64,000 nt of DNA from Bacteroides caecigallinarum (lineage in GTDB: Bacteria > Bacteroidota > Bacteroidia > Bacteroidales > Bacteroidaceae). Position 1 is the stretch's first letter. The number at the start of each line of letters is the position of its first letter. The notes under the pieces are model-generated. The model saw only the letters and a list, made by a program, of their open reading frames with translations, was not told the DNA's origin and made no database searches. Where the stretch lies: the NCBI RefSeq assembly GCF_016902295.1, contig NZ_JACJLQ010000012.1, forward strand, positions 1-64,000, read 5' to 3'. The translations under genes and the position numbers were made by a program. Below, piece by piece: positions 37,632-46,754 of the stretch.

Positions 37632-39023
37632 TCATTTTTTTATATTCTTGATATATACATCAGCTCGAGTAAGTACATCACGCACAAAATTGTAAGTTTC
37701 CGTACCTCTGAAATAACCACTCTTACAAACAGGATCCTTGTAATATTCTTCCTTGTTCTTCAATAACATATATACCGCTACATTTCCATCCCAAACGTAC
37801 TTGTCCTTACCGTATTTCTCTGCCAGAGCCATTGCGTCAAACACATGCCCTATACCGGAATTATACGAAGCAAGAACAAACATCATTCGTTCCTTATCAT
37901 CCTTTACTTTGGAAAAAATATTCTGTAACTCTGATATATATTTAACACCGCCCTTGATACTCTGTTCCGGATCACTTTCCATTCCTGCAGGAACGCCGTA
38001 TGCTCTGGCTGTAGAAGGCATAAGCTGCATGAGCCCCTTCGCACCGGCCCAAGAGACTGCCGACGGATTAAAGTTTGACTCAGTATAGACCAAAGCGGCA
38101 AGTAATCTCCAGTCCCAGTTTATCTGTGATGCATATTTCCTGAACAAATCGTCATAATAAGATATTCTGCCATCCTCAAGAGAAAGAATTGCAGCTTGAG
38201 GAGTATGTTTGTTCAGTTCAAAATATCTTTTGGCACTAGCCTCATACCCCGCAGAGTTTATATTCTCTCTATGCCATTTGTCGGCAGCCTCAGCCAGTTT
38301 AGGAGAAGTCTTTCTAACCGCCCATGCAGAACGCTGGTCGAAACTGATTTCCATACTGATATCAAGATTAGGATTATATGTCTTATTGATTTTTGCCAAT
38401 TCATTATTTGTCACAGTATAATCTATTTTACCTTTGGCTACCATTTCGATAAGATCCTCATTAGTTATACTGTCTTCGGTTACTTCATGTATTATTATAC
38501 CTCCCCCCAATTCATGATTAAGGTTATCAAGTCGTTCTTTATACTTTCCAGGCATTACATATACCTCTTTACCTACTAACTGGGTTACATCATTCAGTGC
38601 ATCCTTACTACTTCTTTGAACTAAAACCTGATGTGATATATTTTCTTTTCCACAATATATCAAATCTTTTTTTCTTTCATTTGTTATGGCAAGATTATAG
38701 GCTATAAGGTCACCTTCCCCACTATGCAAAGCATCAACAAGTTCAACCTCTGAATTCAATACTATGACCTTCAGTTCTACCCCCAAAGATTTTGCAAATC
38801 CTTGTGCCAGTTCATATTGGAATCCCATAGGAACCTCCCTGTAATTAAAATATGATGCATAGCTGTTTATTGTCAACACAATAAGCTCGCCATCTTCAAT
38901 AATTTGGTCAAGGTCATCGTGAATAATGACTGTATCATGCTCTTTATTAATAACAAACGGTATGCTTATAAAAGCTAGAATTAACACTATTATTGAAGGT
39001 ATTAAAAATCTACGTTTCTTCAT
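37632..39023 (-). CDS. MltF-like membrane-bound lytic transglycosylase
   Basis: A 463-residue protein with an N-terminal membrane anchor or signal (about 5-25), a solute-binding-protein type domain (about 40-265, bac_3 family) and a C-terminal lytic transglycosylase domain (about 285-450) with the catalytic Glu in YTESNFNPSAVSWAGAKGLM and LMPSTARAYGVP. It cleaves peptidoglycan; the N-terminal domain in MltF relatives regulates activity on binding muropeptides. Confidence 0.9.
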   Translation of the reverse strand: MKKRRFLIPSIIVLILAFISIPFVINKEHDTVIIHDDLDQIIEDGELIVLTINSYASYFNYREVPMGFQYELAQGFAKSLGVELKVIVLNSEVELVDALHSGEGDLIAYNLAITNERKKDLIYCGKENISHQVLVQRSSKDALNDVTQLVGKEVYVMPGKYKERLDNLNHELGGGIIIHEVTEDSITNEDLIEMVAKGKIDYTVTNNELAKINKTYNPNLDISMEISFDQRSAWAVRKTSPKLAEAADKWHRENINSAGYEASAKRYFELNKHTPQAAILSLEDGRISYYDDLFRKYASQINWDWRLLAALVYTESNFNPSAVSWAGAKGLMQLMPSTARAYGVPAGMESDPEQSIKGGVKYISELQNIFSKVKDDKERMMFVLASYNSGIGHVFDAMALAEKYGKDKYVWDGNVAVYMLLKNKEEYYKDPVCKSGYFRGTETYNFVRDVLTRADVYIKNIKK

Positions 39024-39097
39024 CGCATCACATTTTAATAATTAATCACTATCTTTGCTGCATACAAAAATACGATAATAAATAAAATATACAAACT

Positions 39098-39397
39098 ATG
39101 GTCAAGCACATTGTTATGTTCAAGCTGAAAGAAAGCTTGTCTGAAAATGAGAAAATTGAAATAATGAACAATTTCAAGTCGGCTATTGAAGCACTGCCTC
39201 AAACAATCAAATTCATAAAAGATATACACGTAGGACTGAATATCAATCCTTCAGAAAAATGGGATATCTGCCTCGACAGCACTTTCGATTCACTGGAAGA
39301 TGTAAAAGCATACTCTGTTCATCCTGACCACGTGGCTGCTGCCGGAATAATAAAAGACGCAAAAGAAGACAGAGCGTGCGTGGATTTTGAAATATAA
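39098..39397 (+). CDS. Dabb-family (stress-responsive alpha/beta-barrel) protein
   Basis: A 99-residue protein covering one Dabb domain (MVKHIVMFKLKESLSENEKI at the start, HPDHVAAAGIIKDA near the end). Members form dimeric ferredoxin-like barrels of mostly unknown function. A TATCTTTG at 39050-39057 is a likely -7 element. The thioesterase gene begins 12 bases later, so the pair is probably an operon. Confidence 0.85.
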   Translation: MVKHIVMFKLKESLSENEKIEIMNNFKSAIEALPQTIKFIKDIHVGLNINPSEKWDICLDSTFDSLEDVKAYSVHPDHVAAAGIIKDAKEDRACVDFEI

Positions 39398-39409
39398 TTG
39401 TAACAGCCT

Positions 39410-39901
39410 ATGAAAAAGATTATCAACCCATGGAAAGGCATGGACGGTTATTACTGCTTCGGATGCGCACCAAACAATGAAGCCGGAGTAAAAATGGAGT
39501 TCTACGAGGACGGAGATGACATAGTGAGTATCTGGCATCCCGAAGCAAAATATCAGGGATGGGTAAACACATTGCATGGCGGCATACAGGCTACACTGCT
39601 GGACGAAATCTGCGCTTGGGTAATAGCCAGAAAGCTTCAGACTACCGGTGTAACGTCAAAAATGGAAACCAGATACATGAAATCCATTATGACTACCGAT
39701 GACTATGTGGTACTACGTGCACGTATCAGAGAACAGAAACGAAACATAATATTGGTAGACGCATCAATCTTTAATATGAATGGCGAAGAATGTACAAAAG
39801 CTACATGTACCTACTTCACATTCTCTAAGGAAAAGGCACAAAAAGACATGTTTTTCAACGGATGCGAAACAGAAGAAGAGGATGTAAATCCATTAATTTG
39901 A
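39410..39901 (+). CDS. PaaI-family hotdog thioesterase
   Basis: A 163-residue hotdog-fold protein. NTLHGGIQATLLDEICAWV (about 61-79) carries the conserved His-Gly-Gly and the catalytic acid of acyl-CoA thioesterases. An N-terminal CFGCAPNNEAG segment resembles that in related hotdog proteins. Substrate unknown. It ends 30 bases before the his promoter. Confidence 0.85.
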   Translation: MKKIINPWKGMDGYYCFGCAPNNEAGVKMEFYEDGDDIVSIWHPEAKYQGWVNTLHGGIQATLLDEICAWVIARKLQTTGVTSKMETRYMKSIMTTDDYVVLRARIREQKRNIILVDASIFNMNGEECTKATCTYFTFSKEKAQKDMFFNGCETEEEDVNPLI

Positions 39902-39930
39902 AAGAAAAATCTAATATTTTACATTAAAAA

Positions 39931-39962
39931 TTTGGATTTATAAATCTTTCACTATACTTTTG
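39931..39962 (+). promoter_or_regulatory. his operon promoter
   Basis: TTTG (39931-39934), 20 bases, TACTTTTG (39955-39962). Transcription should start near 39969, about 16 bases before the leader peptide. Confidence 0.75.
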
Positions 39963-39984
39963 TCGCAAACAAGAAGAAAAAGTT

Positions 39985-40035
39985 ATGATTTTTACAAATG
40001 CACTACATCACCATCATCATTTCCTGACGAAATAA
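39985..40035 (+). CDS. hisL: his operon leader peptide with five consecutive His codons
   Basis: A 16-codon reading frame, MIFTNALHHHHHFLTK, ending in TAA at 40033-40035. Five His codons (CAT CAC CAT CAT CAT, 40006-40020) in a row, placed between the his promoter and hisG, are the hallmark of a his attenuator leader. Ribosomes stalling here when His-tRNA is scarce would leave the antiterminator segment directly after the stop codon free. Confidence 0.9.
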   Translation: MIFTNALHHHHHFLTK

Positions 40036-40036
40036 T

Positions 40037-40116
40037 CGGTAGGCTGATGGCTCATGCATTTCATTATAGAAAGAATTATTCAAGGCTTGCCGTAAAACCA
40101 ACGGTGAGCCTTTTTT
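40037..40116 (+). promoter_or_regulatory. his attenuator (antiterminator and terminator)
   Basis: Terminator: GGCTTGCCGT (40084-40093) pairs with ACGGTGAGCC (40101-40110) over 10 bp, followed by six T. Antiterminator: CGGTAGGCT (40037-40045) can pair over 9 bp (three G-U) with GGCTTGCCG (40084-40092), excluding the terminator. Segment 40037-40045 starts one base after the leader stop codon, so a ribosome finishing the peptide covers it and lets the terminator form, while a ribosome stalled at the His codons leaves it free. This is the classical attenuation geometry. Confidence 0.85.
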
Positions 40117-40153
40117 ATTAAATACAGATTATAAACATTTAAAATCAATATAT

Positions 40154-41005
40154 ATGCTAAGAATTGCCGTACAATCTAAAGGCCGTCTGTTCGAAGATAC
40201 AATGGCCCTGCTTGCAGAAGCTGACATCAAGCTGTCAACATCAAAGCGAACATTGCTCACACAGTCAACAAACTTCCCTGTAGAAATTCTGTTCCTGCGC
40301 GATGACGATATTCCACAATGCGTGGCAAGCGGAGTCGCCGACATGGGTATAGTAGGCGAAAACGAATTTACAGAAAGAGAAGAGGAAGCAGACATCATAC
40401 AAAGACTTGGATTCAGCAAATGCCGTCTGTCGCTCGCCCTGCATAAGGAAATAGAATATAACGGTCTGGAATGGTTCAACGGAAAGAAAATCGCGACTTC
40501 ATATCCTGTAATTCTTAAAAGATTTCTTGAAAAGAACAATATAAAAGCCGATATACATGTCATTACCGGTTCAGTAGAAATTGCTCCGGGAATAGGTCTG
40601 GCTGACGCCATTTTCGATATAGTAAGTTCAGGTTCCACGCTTATCAGCAACAACCTTAAAGAGGTGGAAGTGGTAATGAAAAGCGAGGCTCTGCTGATTG
40701 GCAACAAGAACATGAGTGAAGATAAAAAAGAAATCCTCAAGGAACTGCTGTTCAGACTGGATGCCGTAAAAGCTGCCGAAGACAAGAAATATGTACTGAT
40801 GAATGTTCCTACCGACAAGGTGAAAGATATTATTGAAGTACTTCCAGGAATAAAAAGCCCTACGGTCATGCCACTTGCCACTGAGGGATGGAGCAGCGTA
40901 CATACCGTACTTGACCAGAAATGTTTTTGGGAAATAATAGGAAAGCTGAAAGCTATCGGCGCACAAGGCATTTTAGTTCTTCCTATCGAAAAGATGATTC
41001 TCTAG
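40154..41005 (+). CDS. hisG: ATP phosphoribosyltransferase (long form)
   Basis: A 283-residue enzyme for the first step of histidine synthesis. Residues 1-205 are the catalytic part (RIAVQSKGRLFEDTMALL, GSVEIAPGIGLADAIFDIVS) and 210-283 the C-terminal ACT-like domain that binds histidine for feedback inhibition. Long-form HisG does not need HisZ, and none is present. First gene of hisGDCB, 18 bases before hisD, controlled by the attenuator upstream. Confidence 0.97.
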   Translation: MLRIAVQSKGRLFEDTMALLAEADIKLSTSKRTLLTQSTNFPVEILFLRDDDIPQCVASGVADMGIVGENEFTEREEEADIIQRLGFSKCRLSLALHKEIEYNGLEWFNGKKIATSYPVILKRFLEKNNIKADIHVITGSVEIAPGIGLADAIFDIVSSGSTLISNNLKEVEVVMKSEALLIGNKNMSEDKKEILKELLFRLDAVKAAEDKKYVLMNVPTDKVKDIIEVLPGIKSPTVMPLATEGWSSVHTVLDQKCFWEIIGKLKAIGAQGILVLPIEKMIL

Positions 41006-41023
41006 TCACTAAAAACCAAAACA

Positions 41024-42301
41024 ATGAATATAATAAGATATCCTGCACGGTCAGAATGGAAAAACCTTCTGAGCCGTCCTACACTGAATACGGCTACACT
41101 TCGCGACACAGTGCTTCAGGTGCTTGGCGATATACGCGCAAAAGGCGACAAAGCCGTTATTGAATACGAAGAGAAATTCGACAAGGTAAAACTGTCGTCG
41201 CTTGAGGTTACTGAAGAAGAATTTGCCGAAGCTGAAAAAGCTACTGACAGCACGCTGAAGAAAGCTATATGCAAGGCATTGGAGAATATCCGTAAATTCC
41301 ATGCATCACAGAAATTCGAAGGACAGAAAGTAACTACCTCAACAGGAGTTACCTGCTGGCAGAAAGCGGTAGCCATTGAGAAAGTTGGTCTATACATTCC
41401 GGGCGGAACTGCTCCCCTATTCTCTACAGTACTGATGCTTGCAGCCCCCGCAAAGATTGCCGGTTGCAAAGAAATAGTTCTTTGTTCGCCTCCAAACCGT
41501 GAGGGCAAAATCAACCCTGCCATACTATATGCAGCCAAGGCAGCCGGAGTAAGCAGAATATTCAAAGCCGGTGGTGTACAGGCCATAGGAGCTATGGCAT
41601 ACGGAACTGAAAGCATTCCTAAGGTATATAAGATATTCGGTCCGGGAAATCAGTACGTTATGGCAGCCAAACAGGAAGTATCGCTTCACGATGTAGCTAT
41701 CGACATGCCCGCAGGACCTTCGGAAGTAGCTGTACTGGCAGATGAAACAGCAAACCCGGCTTACGTCGCATCCGACCTGCTCTCACAGGCAGAACACGGA
41801 GTAGACAGTCAGTCAATATTGATTACCACATCGGAACAACTTATCAATGCAGTGCAGGAAGAAGTGGAAAAACAGTTAGCCGTACTTCCAAGAAAGGAGA
41901 TTACTGAAAAATCACTTTCACACAGCAAACTGATATTGGTGAATTCCATCGACGAAGCTATCGACATGTCTAACGAATACGCTCCGGAACACCTCATAAT
42001 CGAGACAAAAGACTATATGCAGGTAGCTGAAAGAATAGTAAATGCCGGCTCTGTATTCCTCGGTCCTTACACTCCGGAAAGTGCAGGCGACTATGCATCC
42101 GGGACCAACCACACTCTTCCTACCAACGGATATGCAAAGGCCTACAGCGGAGTAAACCTGGACAGTTTCACACGCAAGATTACATTCCAGGAAATCACAC
42201 GCGAAGGCATAATGAACATAGGACCAACAATCGAAACAATGGCTGCAAACGAGTTTCTTGATGCACACAAGAATGCAGTCACAGTAAGACTAAAATCATA
42301 A
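41024..42301 (+). CDS. hisD: histidinol dehydrogenase
   Basis: A 425-residue zinc enzyme that oxidises histidinol to histidine in two NAD+ steps. [44 protein letters not shown] and [13 protein letters not shown] (with the Gln and His zinc ligands) are present, as is the late [19 protein letters not shown]. Full length; 11 bases before hisC. Confidence 0.97.
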   Translation: MNIIRYPARSEWKNLLSRPTLNTATLRDTVLQVLGDIRAKGDKAVIEYEEKFDKVKLSSLEVTEEEFAEAEKATDSTLKKAICKALENIRKFHASQKFEGQKVTTSTGVTCWQKAVAIEKVGLYIPGGTAPLFSTVLMLAAPAKIAGCKEIVLCSPPNREGKINPAILYAAKAAGVSRIFKAGGVQAIGAMAYGTESIPKVYKIFGPGNQYVMAAKQEVSLHDVAIDMPAGPSEVAVLADETANPAYVASDLLSQAEHGVDSQSILITTSEQLINAVQEEVEKQLAVLPRKEITEKSLSHSKLILVNSIDEAIDMSNEYAPEHLIIETKDYMQVAERIVNAGSVFLGPYTPESAGDYASGTNHTLPTNGYAKAYSGVNLDSFTRKITFQEITREGIMNIGPTIETMAANEFLDAHKNAVTVRLKS

Positions 42302-42312
42302 GAGAAAATACA

Positions 42313-43350
42313 ATGAAACCATTAAACGAACTTATACGTCCCAATATATTGTCATTGAAACCATATTCTTCTGCCAGAGATGAGTATAAAGGGGTTACAG
42401 CATCAGTATTCCTCGATGCCAACGAAAACCCATACAACTCGCCGAACAACCGATACCCTGACCCTTTGCAGACTGAACTGAAGACTTTGGTTTCAAGGGT
42501 AAAGAAGGTTGCCAAAGAAAGAATATTCCTCGGCAATGGAAGTGATGAGGCTATAGACATTCTCTATCGTACATTCTGCGTTCCCGGTGTAGACAATGCC
42601 GTAGCTATAGATCCTACATACGGAATGTATGAAGTATGTGCCGACATAAACGATGTGGAATACCGCAAGGTACTGCTTGATGAGAACTTTCAGTTCAAGG
42701 CTTCAGACCTTCTGGCAAAGACTGACGACAAGACAAAGCTTATCTTTCTCTGCTCGCCAAACAATCCTACCGGCAACAACCTCTGCAAAAAAGAGATAGA
42801 AACAGTACTGCAGGAATTCGGAGGAATAGTGGTTATAGACGAAGCTTACATCGACTTCTCGGATGAAGTTTCATTCACCACGATGCTTGACAAATATCCT
42901 AACATGGTAGTCCTGCAGACATTCTCAAAGGCATGGGGATGTGCAGCCATCCGTCTCGGTATGGCGTTCGCTTCGGAAGAAATCATATCTGTGTTCAATA
43001 AGGTGAAATACCCTTATAACGTAAACCACCTGACACAGACAGAAGCCATCAGCATGATAGGAAAAGAATATCAGATAAAGGAATGGGTGAAGACACTGCT
43101 TGCCGAAAGAACCAGACTGATAGAGAAATTCGGCAAACTTGCATGCTGCGAACATATCTACCCTACCGATGCAAACTTCTTCCTCGCAAAGGTGACCGAC
43201 GCTAAAAAAATCTACGACTATCTTGTAGGAAATGGTATTATTGTAAGGAACCGTACTAACATCACCTTGTGTCACAACTGCCTCAGAGTAACCATAGGCT
43301 CGCGTCCGGAAAACGACAAGCTTATAGAGGCTCTTGAAAACTATAAATAA
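42313..43350 (+). CDS. hisC: histidinol-phosphate aminotransferase
   Basis: A 345-residue PLP enzyme (class I/II aminotransferase). [17 protein letters not shown] near the start, [19 protein letters not shown], and the PLP lysine in [14 protein letters not shown]. Makes histidinol phosphate from imidazole acetol phosphate and glutamate. 9 bases before hisB. Confidence 0.96.
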   Translation: MKPLNELIRPNILSLKPYSSARDEYKGVTASVFLDANENPYNSPNNRYPDPLQTELKTLVSRVKKVAKERIFLGNGSDEAIDILYRTFCVPGVDNAVAIDPTYGMYEVCADINDVEYRKVLLDENFQFKASDLLAKTDDKTKLIFLCSPNNPTGNNLCKKEIETVLQEFGGIVVIDEAYIDFSDEVSFTTMLDKYPNMVVLQTFSKAWGCAAIRLGMAFASEEIISVFNKVKYPYNVNHLTQTEAISMIGKEYQIKEWVKTLLAERTRLIEKFGKLACCEHIYPTDANFFLAKVTDAKKIYDYLVGNGIIVRNRTNITLCHNCLRVTIGSRPENDKLIEALENYK

Positions 43351-43359
43351 GGAGAAGCA

Positions 43360-44481
43360 ATGAAAAAGATATTATTCATAGACCGCGACGGCACACTGGT
43401 GATAGAACCACCTGTCGATTATCAGCTCGACTCTTTCGAAAAGCTTGAGTTCTATCCAAAGGTTTTCCGAAATCTGAGCTTTGTGCGCGAAAAACTTGAC
43501 TACGAATTCGTAATGGTAACCAATCAGGACGGATTAGGTACCGACTCGTTTCCGGAAGACACATTCTGGCCTGTGCACAACCTCGTAATGAAGACTTTGG
43601 AAAACGAAGGAATCACATTCGACAATGTATGTATAGACAGAAGTTTTCCTGAAGACAATGCACCTACCAGAAAGCCACGCACAGGAATGCTTACACAATA
43701 CATAGACAATCCCGAATACGACCTGGCCGGAAGCTATGTTATAGGCGACCGCGCAACAGACGTAGAACTGGCGAAAAATCTGGGATGCAAGGCCATACTC
43801 CTACAGGACGACAAAGAAATCCTGAAAGAAAAATCACTGGAAGAATATTGTGCACTTGCCACAAAAGACTGGGACAAGATAGCGGAATTCCTGTTTGCCG
43901 GAGAGAGAAAAGCTGAAGTAAGACGAACCACAAAAGAAACCGATATCTATATAAGCCTCAACCTCGATGGGAACGGAGCTTGTGATATAAGTACAGGTCT
44001 GGGATTTTTTGACCACATGCTGGAACAGATTGGCAAACATGGAGGACTGGATCTTACCATAAAAGTAAAAGGCGACCTTGAAGTGGACGAACATCACACC
44101 ATTGAAGACACAGCCATAGCCCTCGGAGAATGTATCTACAAGGCATTAGGCAACAAACGCGGAATAGAACGCTATGGTTATTGCTTGCCTATGGACGACT
44201 GTCTGTGTCAGGTTGCACTAGACTTTGGTGGACGCGCATGGCTGGTTTGGGATGCAGAATTCAAGCGCGAGAAAATAGGCGATATGCCTACGGAAATGTT
44301 CCTACACTTCTTCAAGTCATTAAGTGACTCGGCACGAATGAACCTCAACATAAAGGCTGAAGGCCAGAACGAACACCACAAGATTGAAGGCATCTTCAAA
44401 GCTCTTGCAAGAAGTATAAAGATGGCAGTAAAACGTGATGTATATCACTTCGAAGTACCGTCAAGTAAGGGATGCATATAA
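43360..44481 (+). CDS. hisB: bifunctional histidinol-phosphatase / imidazoleglycerol-phosphate dehydratase
   Basis: A 373-residue fusion. Residues 1-165 are a HAD phosphatase (FIDRDGTLV with the nucleophile Asp, [18 protein letters not shown]). Residues 180-373 are the dehydratase ([43 protein letters not shown] with the Mn-binding His pairs). The fused form occurs in gamma-proteobacteria and Bacteroidetes. Last gene of the operon; hisH, hisA, hisF and hisI are not in this window. Confidence 0.97.
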   Translation: MKKILFIDRDGTLVIEPPVDYQLDSFEKLEFYPKVFRNLSFVREKLDYEFVMVTNQDGLGTDSFPEDTFWPVHNLVMKTLENEGITFDNVCIDRSFPEDNAPTRKPRTGMLTQYIDNPEYDLAGSYVIGDRATDVELAKNLGCKAILLQDDKEILKEKSLEEYCALATKDWDKIAEFLFAGERKAEVRRTTKETDIYISLNLDGNGACDISTGLGFFDHMLEQIGKHGGLDLTIKVKGDLEVDEHHTIEDTAIALGECIYKALGNKRGIERYGYCLPMDDCLCQVALDFGGRAWLVWDAEFKREKIGDMPTEMFLHFFKSLSDSARMNLNIKAEGQNEHHKIEGIFKALARSIKMAVKRDVYHFEVPSSKGCI

Positions 44482-44503
44482 AACCATAAACTGAAGTATC
44501 GGA

Positions 44504-44526
44504 GGAGGCTTTACGCCTCCTTTTTT
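44504..44526 (+). terminator. his operon terminator
   Basis: GGAGGC (44504-44509) with GCCTCC (44515-44520), loop TTTAC, then six T. It lies 22 bases after the hisB stop. Confidence 0.9.
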
Positions 44527-44597
44527 GTTAATAAGATTTTCAGATACAGGCAATTAGTTAAACCATGTTATAAAACACGTGTTTTTGCGCACAAAAC

Positions 44598-44627
44598 TTG
44601 CAAATTCAGGAAAAGTCCGTACCTTTG
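44598..44627 (+). promoter_or_regulatory. promoter of a small RNA candidate
   Basis: TTG (44598-44600), 19 bases, TACCTTTG (44620-44627). No coding gene follows before the terminator 45-60 bases downstream. A perfect AAACACGTGTTT palindrome lies just upstream at 44574-44585. Confidence 0.65.
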
Positions 44628-44633
44628 TAACGT

Positions 44634-44697
44634 GTTTTTCATAGTATTAGATTTTAAGGTTAACAAAGGTTGGAGTACGGCGGTACTCCTTTTTTTA
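44634..44697 (+). ncRNA. short intergenic RNA candidate, about 64 nt
   Basis: A transcript predicted between the promoter at 44598-44627 and a terminator whose stem is GGAGTAC (44672-44678) with GTACTCC (44683-44689), loop GGCG and seven T. The 5' half (TTCATAGTATTAG, AGGTTAACAAAGGT) has no frame of note. The compact promoter-RNA-terminator layout is typical of small RNAs. No target is known; it might alternatively be a stand-alone attenuated leader. Confidence 0.6.
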
Positions 44698-44770
44698 TGC
44701 CCGTACTTTAAATACACAATCCGTATATTACGTTTCATAACAATAAATGTATGATAAATGTATATAAACA

Positions 44771-44802
44771 AAAAAATCAGATTGAATATTCAACCTGATT
44801 TT
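44771..44802 (-). terminator. terminator after tRNA-Thr
   Basis: On the minus strand AATCAGGTTGAATATTCAAT folds back through its dyad into CTGATT, then a run of T. It ends the SRP RNA/tRNA-Thr transcript. Confidence 0.8.
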
Positions 44803-44805
44803 CTG

Positions 44806-44879
44806 AGCCTCTTGTCGGATTCGAACCAACGACCCCGAGATTACAAATCACGTGCTCTGGCCAACTGAGCTAAAGAGGC
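44806..44879 (-). tRNA. tRNA-Thr (anticodon TGT)
   Basis: A 74-nt cloverleaf on the minus strand. Acceptor stem GCCTCTT with AAGAGGC, anticodon loop TTTGTAA giving TGT, T arm with TTCGAAT, discriminator T. The anticodon stem CGTGA/TCTCG has one T-T mismatch in the middle. CCA is not encoded. It starts directly after the SRP RNA. Confidence 0.93.
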
Positions 44880-44880
44880 A

Positions 44881-44985
44881 GGTGGGTAAGCTTACCATAT
44901 CGCGCCGCTACAACCAACTACCTTTGCTGCGATCAAGCCCTGGAGGATTCGAAGGGAGCTGGCCGTATGGGACTTACCCGTGTTA
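44881..44985 (-). ncRNA. ffs: signal recognition particle RNA (4.5S, small bacterial type)
   Basis: A single long hairpin on the minus strand. GGGTAAG (44979-44973 region) pairs with CTTACCC (44890-44884), then CCATA with TATGG, then CCAGCTCCCTT with AAAGGTAGTTGG. The apical part AATCCTCCAGGG..CAGCAAAGGTAG matches the SRP helix 8 symmetric-loop pattern. The apical loop reads CTTGATCG rather than the usual CGGAAG. The RNA binds Ffh and guides membrane-protein synthesis. Its 3' end abuts tRNA-Thr with about one base between them. Confidence 0.8.
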
Positions 44986-45032
44986 TGTTTTGCTATCGAT
45001 TGAACCATATTGGTGTTTCTCGATTGCGGGTG

Positions 45033-45062
45033 CAAAGGTAGGCATTTTTTTTAATTACACAA
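45033..45062 (-). promoter_or_regulatory. promoter of the SRP RNA/tRNA-Thr transcript
   Basis: On the minus strand TTG (45062-45060), 19 bases, TACCTTTG (45040-45033). The start is predicted near 45026, about 40 bases before the SRP RNA stem, so a 5' extension is probably removed. Confidence 0.72.
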
Positions 45063-45180
45063 GCATTAACCGATAAAAAAATAAAGTTTTATCCTCAAAA
45101 AGATGTTTTTTCGCCGTTTTATATACTTCCTATGCCGAAAAAACTTACTTTTGCACAGTAATTAATTATATATAGAGCAC

Positions 45181-45708
45181 ATGGAAGACAAACCTAAGAC
45201 ACTACAAGAACATGCAATGCGTTTCGGTACGATGATGGGAATATTCTGGATAATAAAATTCTCATTCCTGCCTATGGGATTCAAGATACCACTTCTGCAA
45301 CTTCTGTTCATCTTCATGACATTGTTTGTCCCCATATTAGGATATATATACATCCGTAAGTATAGAGAACGTTATTGCGGGGGGGAACTTTCTTTCCTGC
45401 GTGGACTGGTATTTTCAATTTATATGTATTTTTTCGCATCTTTACTCACGGCTGCCGCTCATTATATATATTTCCGCTTCATAGATAATGGTTATCTGTT
45501 GGGAACATATATGGAACAACTTGAAAATCTGAAATCGTCACTAATCGGTGATATGGAGACATCAATAGACCAACTCATCCAAAATCTCGACATAATAGCA
45601 TCAATGTCTTCGCTGCAACTAACACTACAACTAATATTTCAAAACATATTCTACGGAATACTTCTTTCACTGCCAACAGCATTATTGGCCATGCGAAAGA
45701 AGAGGTAG
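45181..45708 (+). CDS. DUF4199-family membrane protein
   Basis: A 175-residue protein with four predicted membrane segments (about 18-38, 40-60, 78-98 and 140-165) and the DUF4199 pattern common in Bacteroidetes. Function unknown. A TACTTTTG at 45146-45153 is a likely -7 element. The glycosyltransferase gene starts 86 bases after it, probably in the same transcript. Confidence 0.8.
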   Translation: MEDKPKTLQEHAMRFGTMMGIFWIIKFSFLPMGFKIPLLQLLFIFMTLFVPILGYIYIRKYRERYCGGELSFLRGLVFSIYMYFFASLLTAAAHYIYFRFIDNGYLLGTYMEQLENLKSSLIGDMETSIDQLIQNLDIIASMSSLQLTLQLIFQNIFYGILLSLPTALLAMRKKR

Positions 45709-45794
45709 TTGATTATTATAATATACAAGAAATCCTTCCGGATATAAACACATACCAACATCAATCGAGAAACTTAAAAAAAAAACTTATATAA

Positions 45795-46745
45795 ATGGAC
45801 ATATCTGTAGTAATTCCCTTATATAATGAAGAAGAATCATTGCCGGAGCTTCAGGCATGGATAGAAAAAGTAATGAAAGAACACGGCTTCAGTTACGAAA
45901 TAATATTTGTAAACGACGGAAGCACTGACCGTTCATGGAGCGTAATAGAAGAGCTGGGTAAAAAACACAATAATATTAAAGGTATAAAGTTCCGCCGCAA
46001 TTACGGAAAATCTCCTGCCCTATTCTGCGGATTCGAGAAAGCGCAAGGCGACGTCGTAATAACTATGGATGCCGATTTACAGGACAGTCCTGACGAAATA
46101 CCGGAGCTATACAGAATGATAACCGAGGACGGATATGACCTTGTGTCGGGATGGAAACAGAAAAGATACGATCCGCTGTCAAAAACAATTCCTACAAAAC
46201 TTTTTAACGCCACTGCAAGAAAAGTATCAGGCATCAAGAATCTGCATGACTTCAACTGTGGACTTAAAGCATACCGACGTGAAGTGATAAAGAACATCGA
46301 AGTTTATGGCGAAATGCACCGCTACATTCCTTACCTGGCAAAGAACGCAGGTTTCAGCAAAATAGGAGAAAAAGTGGTACACCATCAGGCACGAAAATAC
46401 GGAAAGACAAAATTCGGAATAAACAGATTTGTCAATGGATACCTTGACCTTATTTCACTTTGGTTTCTGTCAAAGTTCGGAGTCAAGCCAATGCATATTT
46501 TCGGTTTCCTTGGTTCTATAATGTTTTTCCTCGGATTCATCGCCCTTATAGCTGTTGGAGCCATGAAGCTATACAATATGCATGCGGGCAACTCGTACAG
46601 CCTCGTTACAGACAATCCTTATTTCTTCCTTGCACTCACTACAATGATATTAGGAACACAGCTATTCCTGGCAGGTTTCCTTGGCGAACTCATTGCAAGG
46701 AATTCAATGGAAAGAAACAAATATCAAATTGAAAAAGAACTATAA
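45795..46745 (+). CDS. family 2 glycosyltransferase, DPM1/GtrB-like
   Basis: A 316-residue enzyme. The GT-A domain (about 1-225) has SVVIPLYNEEESLPEL, FVNDGSTDRS and the metal-binding DADLQDSPDEIP. Two C-terminal membrane segments (about 235-258 and 272-295) are as in polyprenyl-phosphate sugar transferases. It probably loads a sugar onto a lipid carrier at the inner membrane. The sugar is not identifiable. Confidence 0.88.
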   Translation: MDISVVIPLYNEEESLPELQAWIEKVMKEHGFSYEIIFVNDGSTDRSWSVIEELGKKHNNIKGIKFRRNYGKSPALFCGFEKAQGDVVITMDADLQDSPDEIPELYRMITEDGYDLVSGWKQKRYDPLSKTIPTKLFNATARKVSGIKNLHDFNCGLKAYRREVIKNIEVYGEMHRYIPYLAKNAGFSKIGEKVVHHQARKYGKTKFGINRFVNGYLDLISLWFLSKFGVKPMHIFGFLGSIMFFLGFIALIAVGAMKLYNMHAGNSYSLVTDNPYFFLALTTMILGTQLFLAGFLGELIARNSMERNKYQIEKEL

Positions 46746-46754
46746 TAAACAGCA

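Noticed and set aside
40129-40971. 280-codon open frame antisense to hisG
   Set aside because: It is the complement of a clear hisG gene, with Ser/Phe/Ile-rich composition typical of shadow frames.
44852-45076. 74-codon plus-strand frame over tRNA-Thr and SRP RNA
   Set aside because: It is antisense to two structured RNA genes and their promoter.
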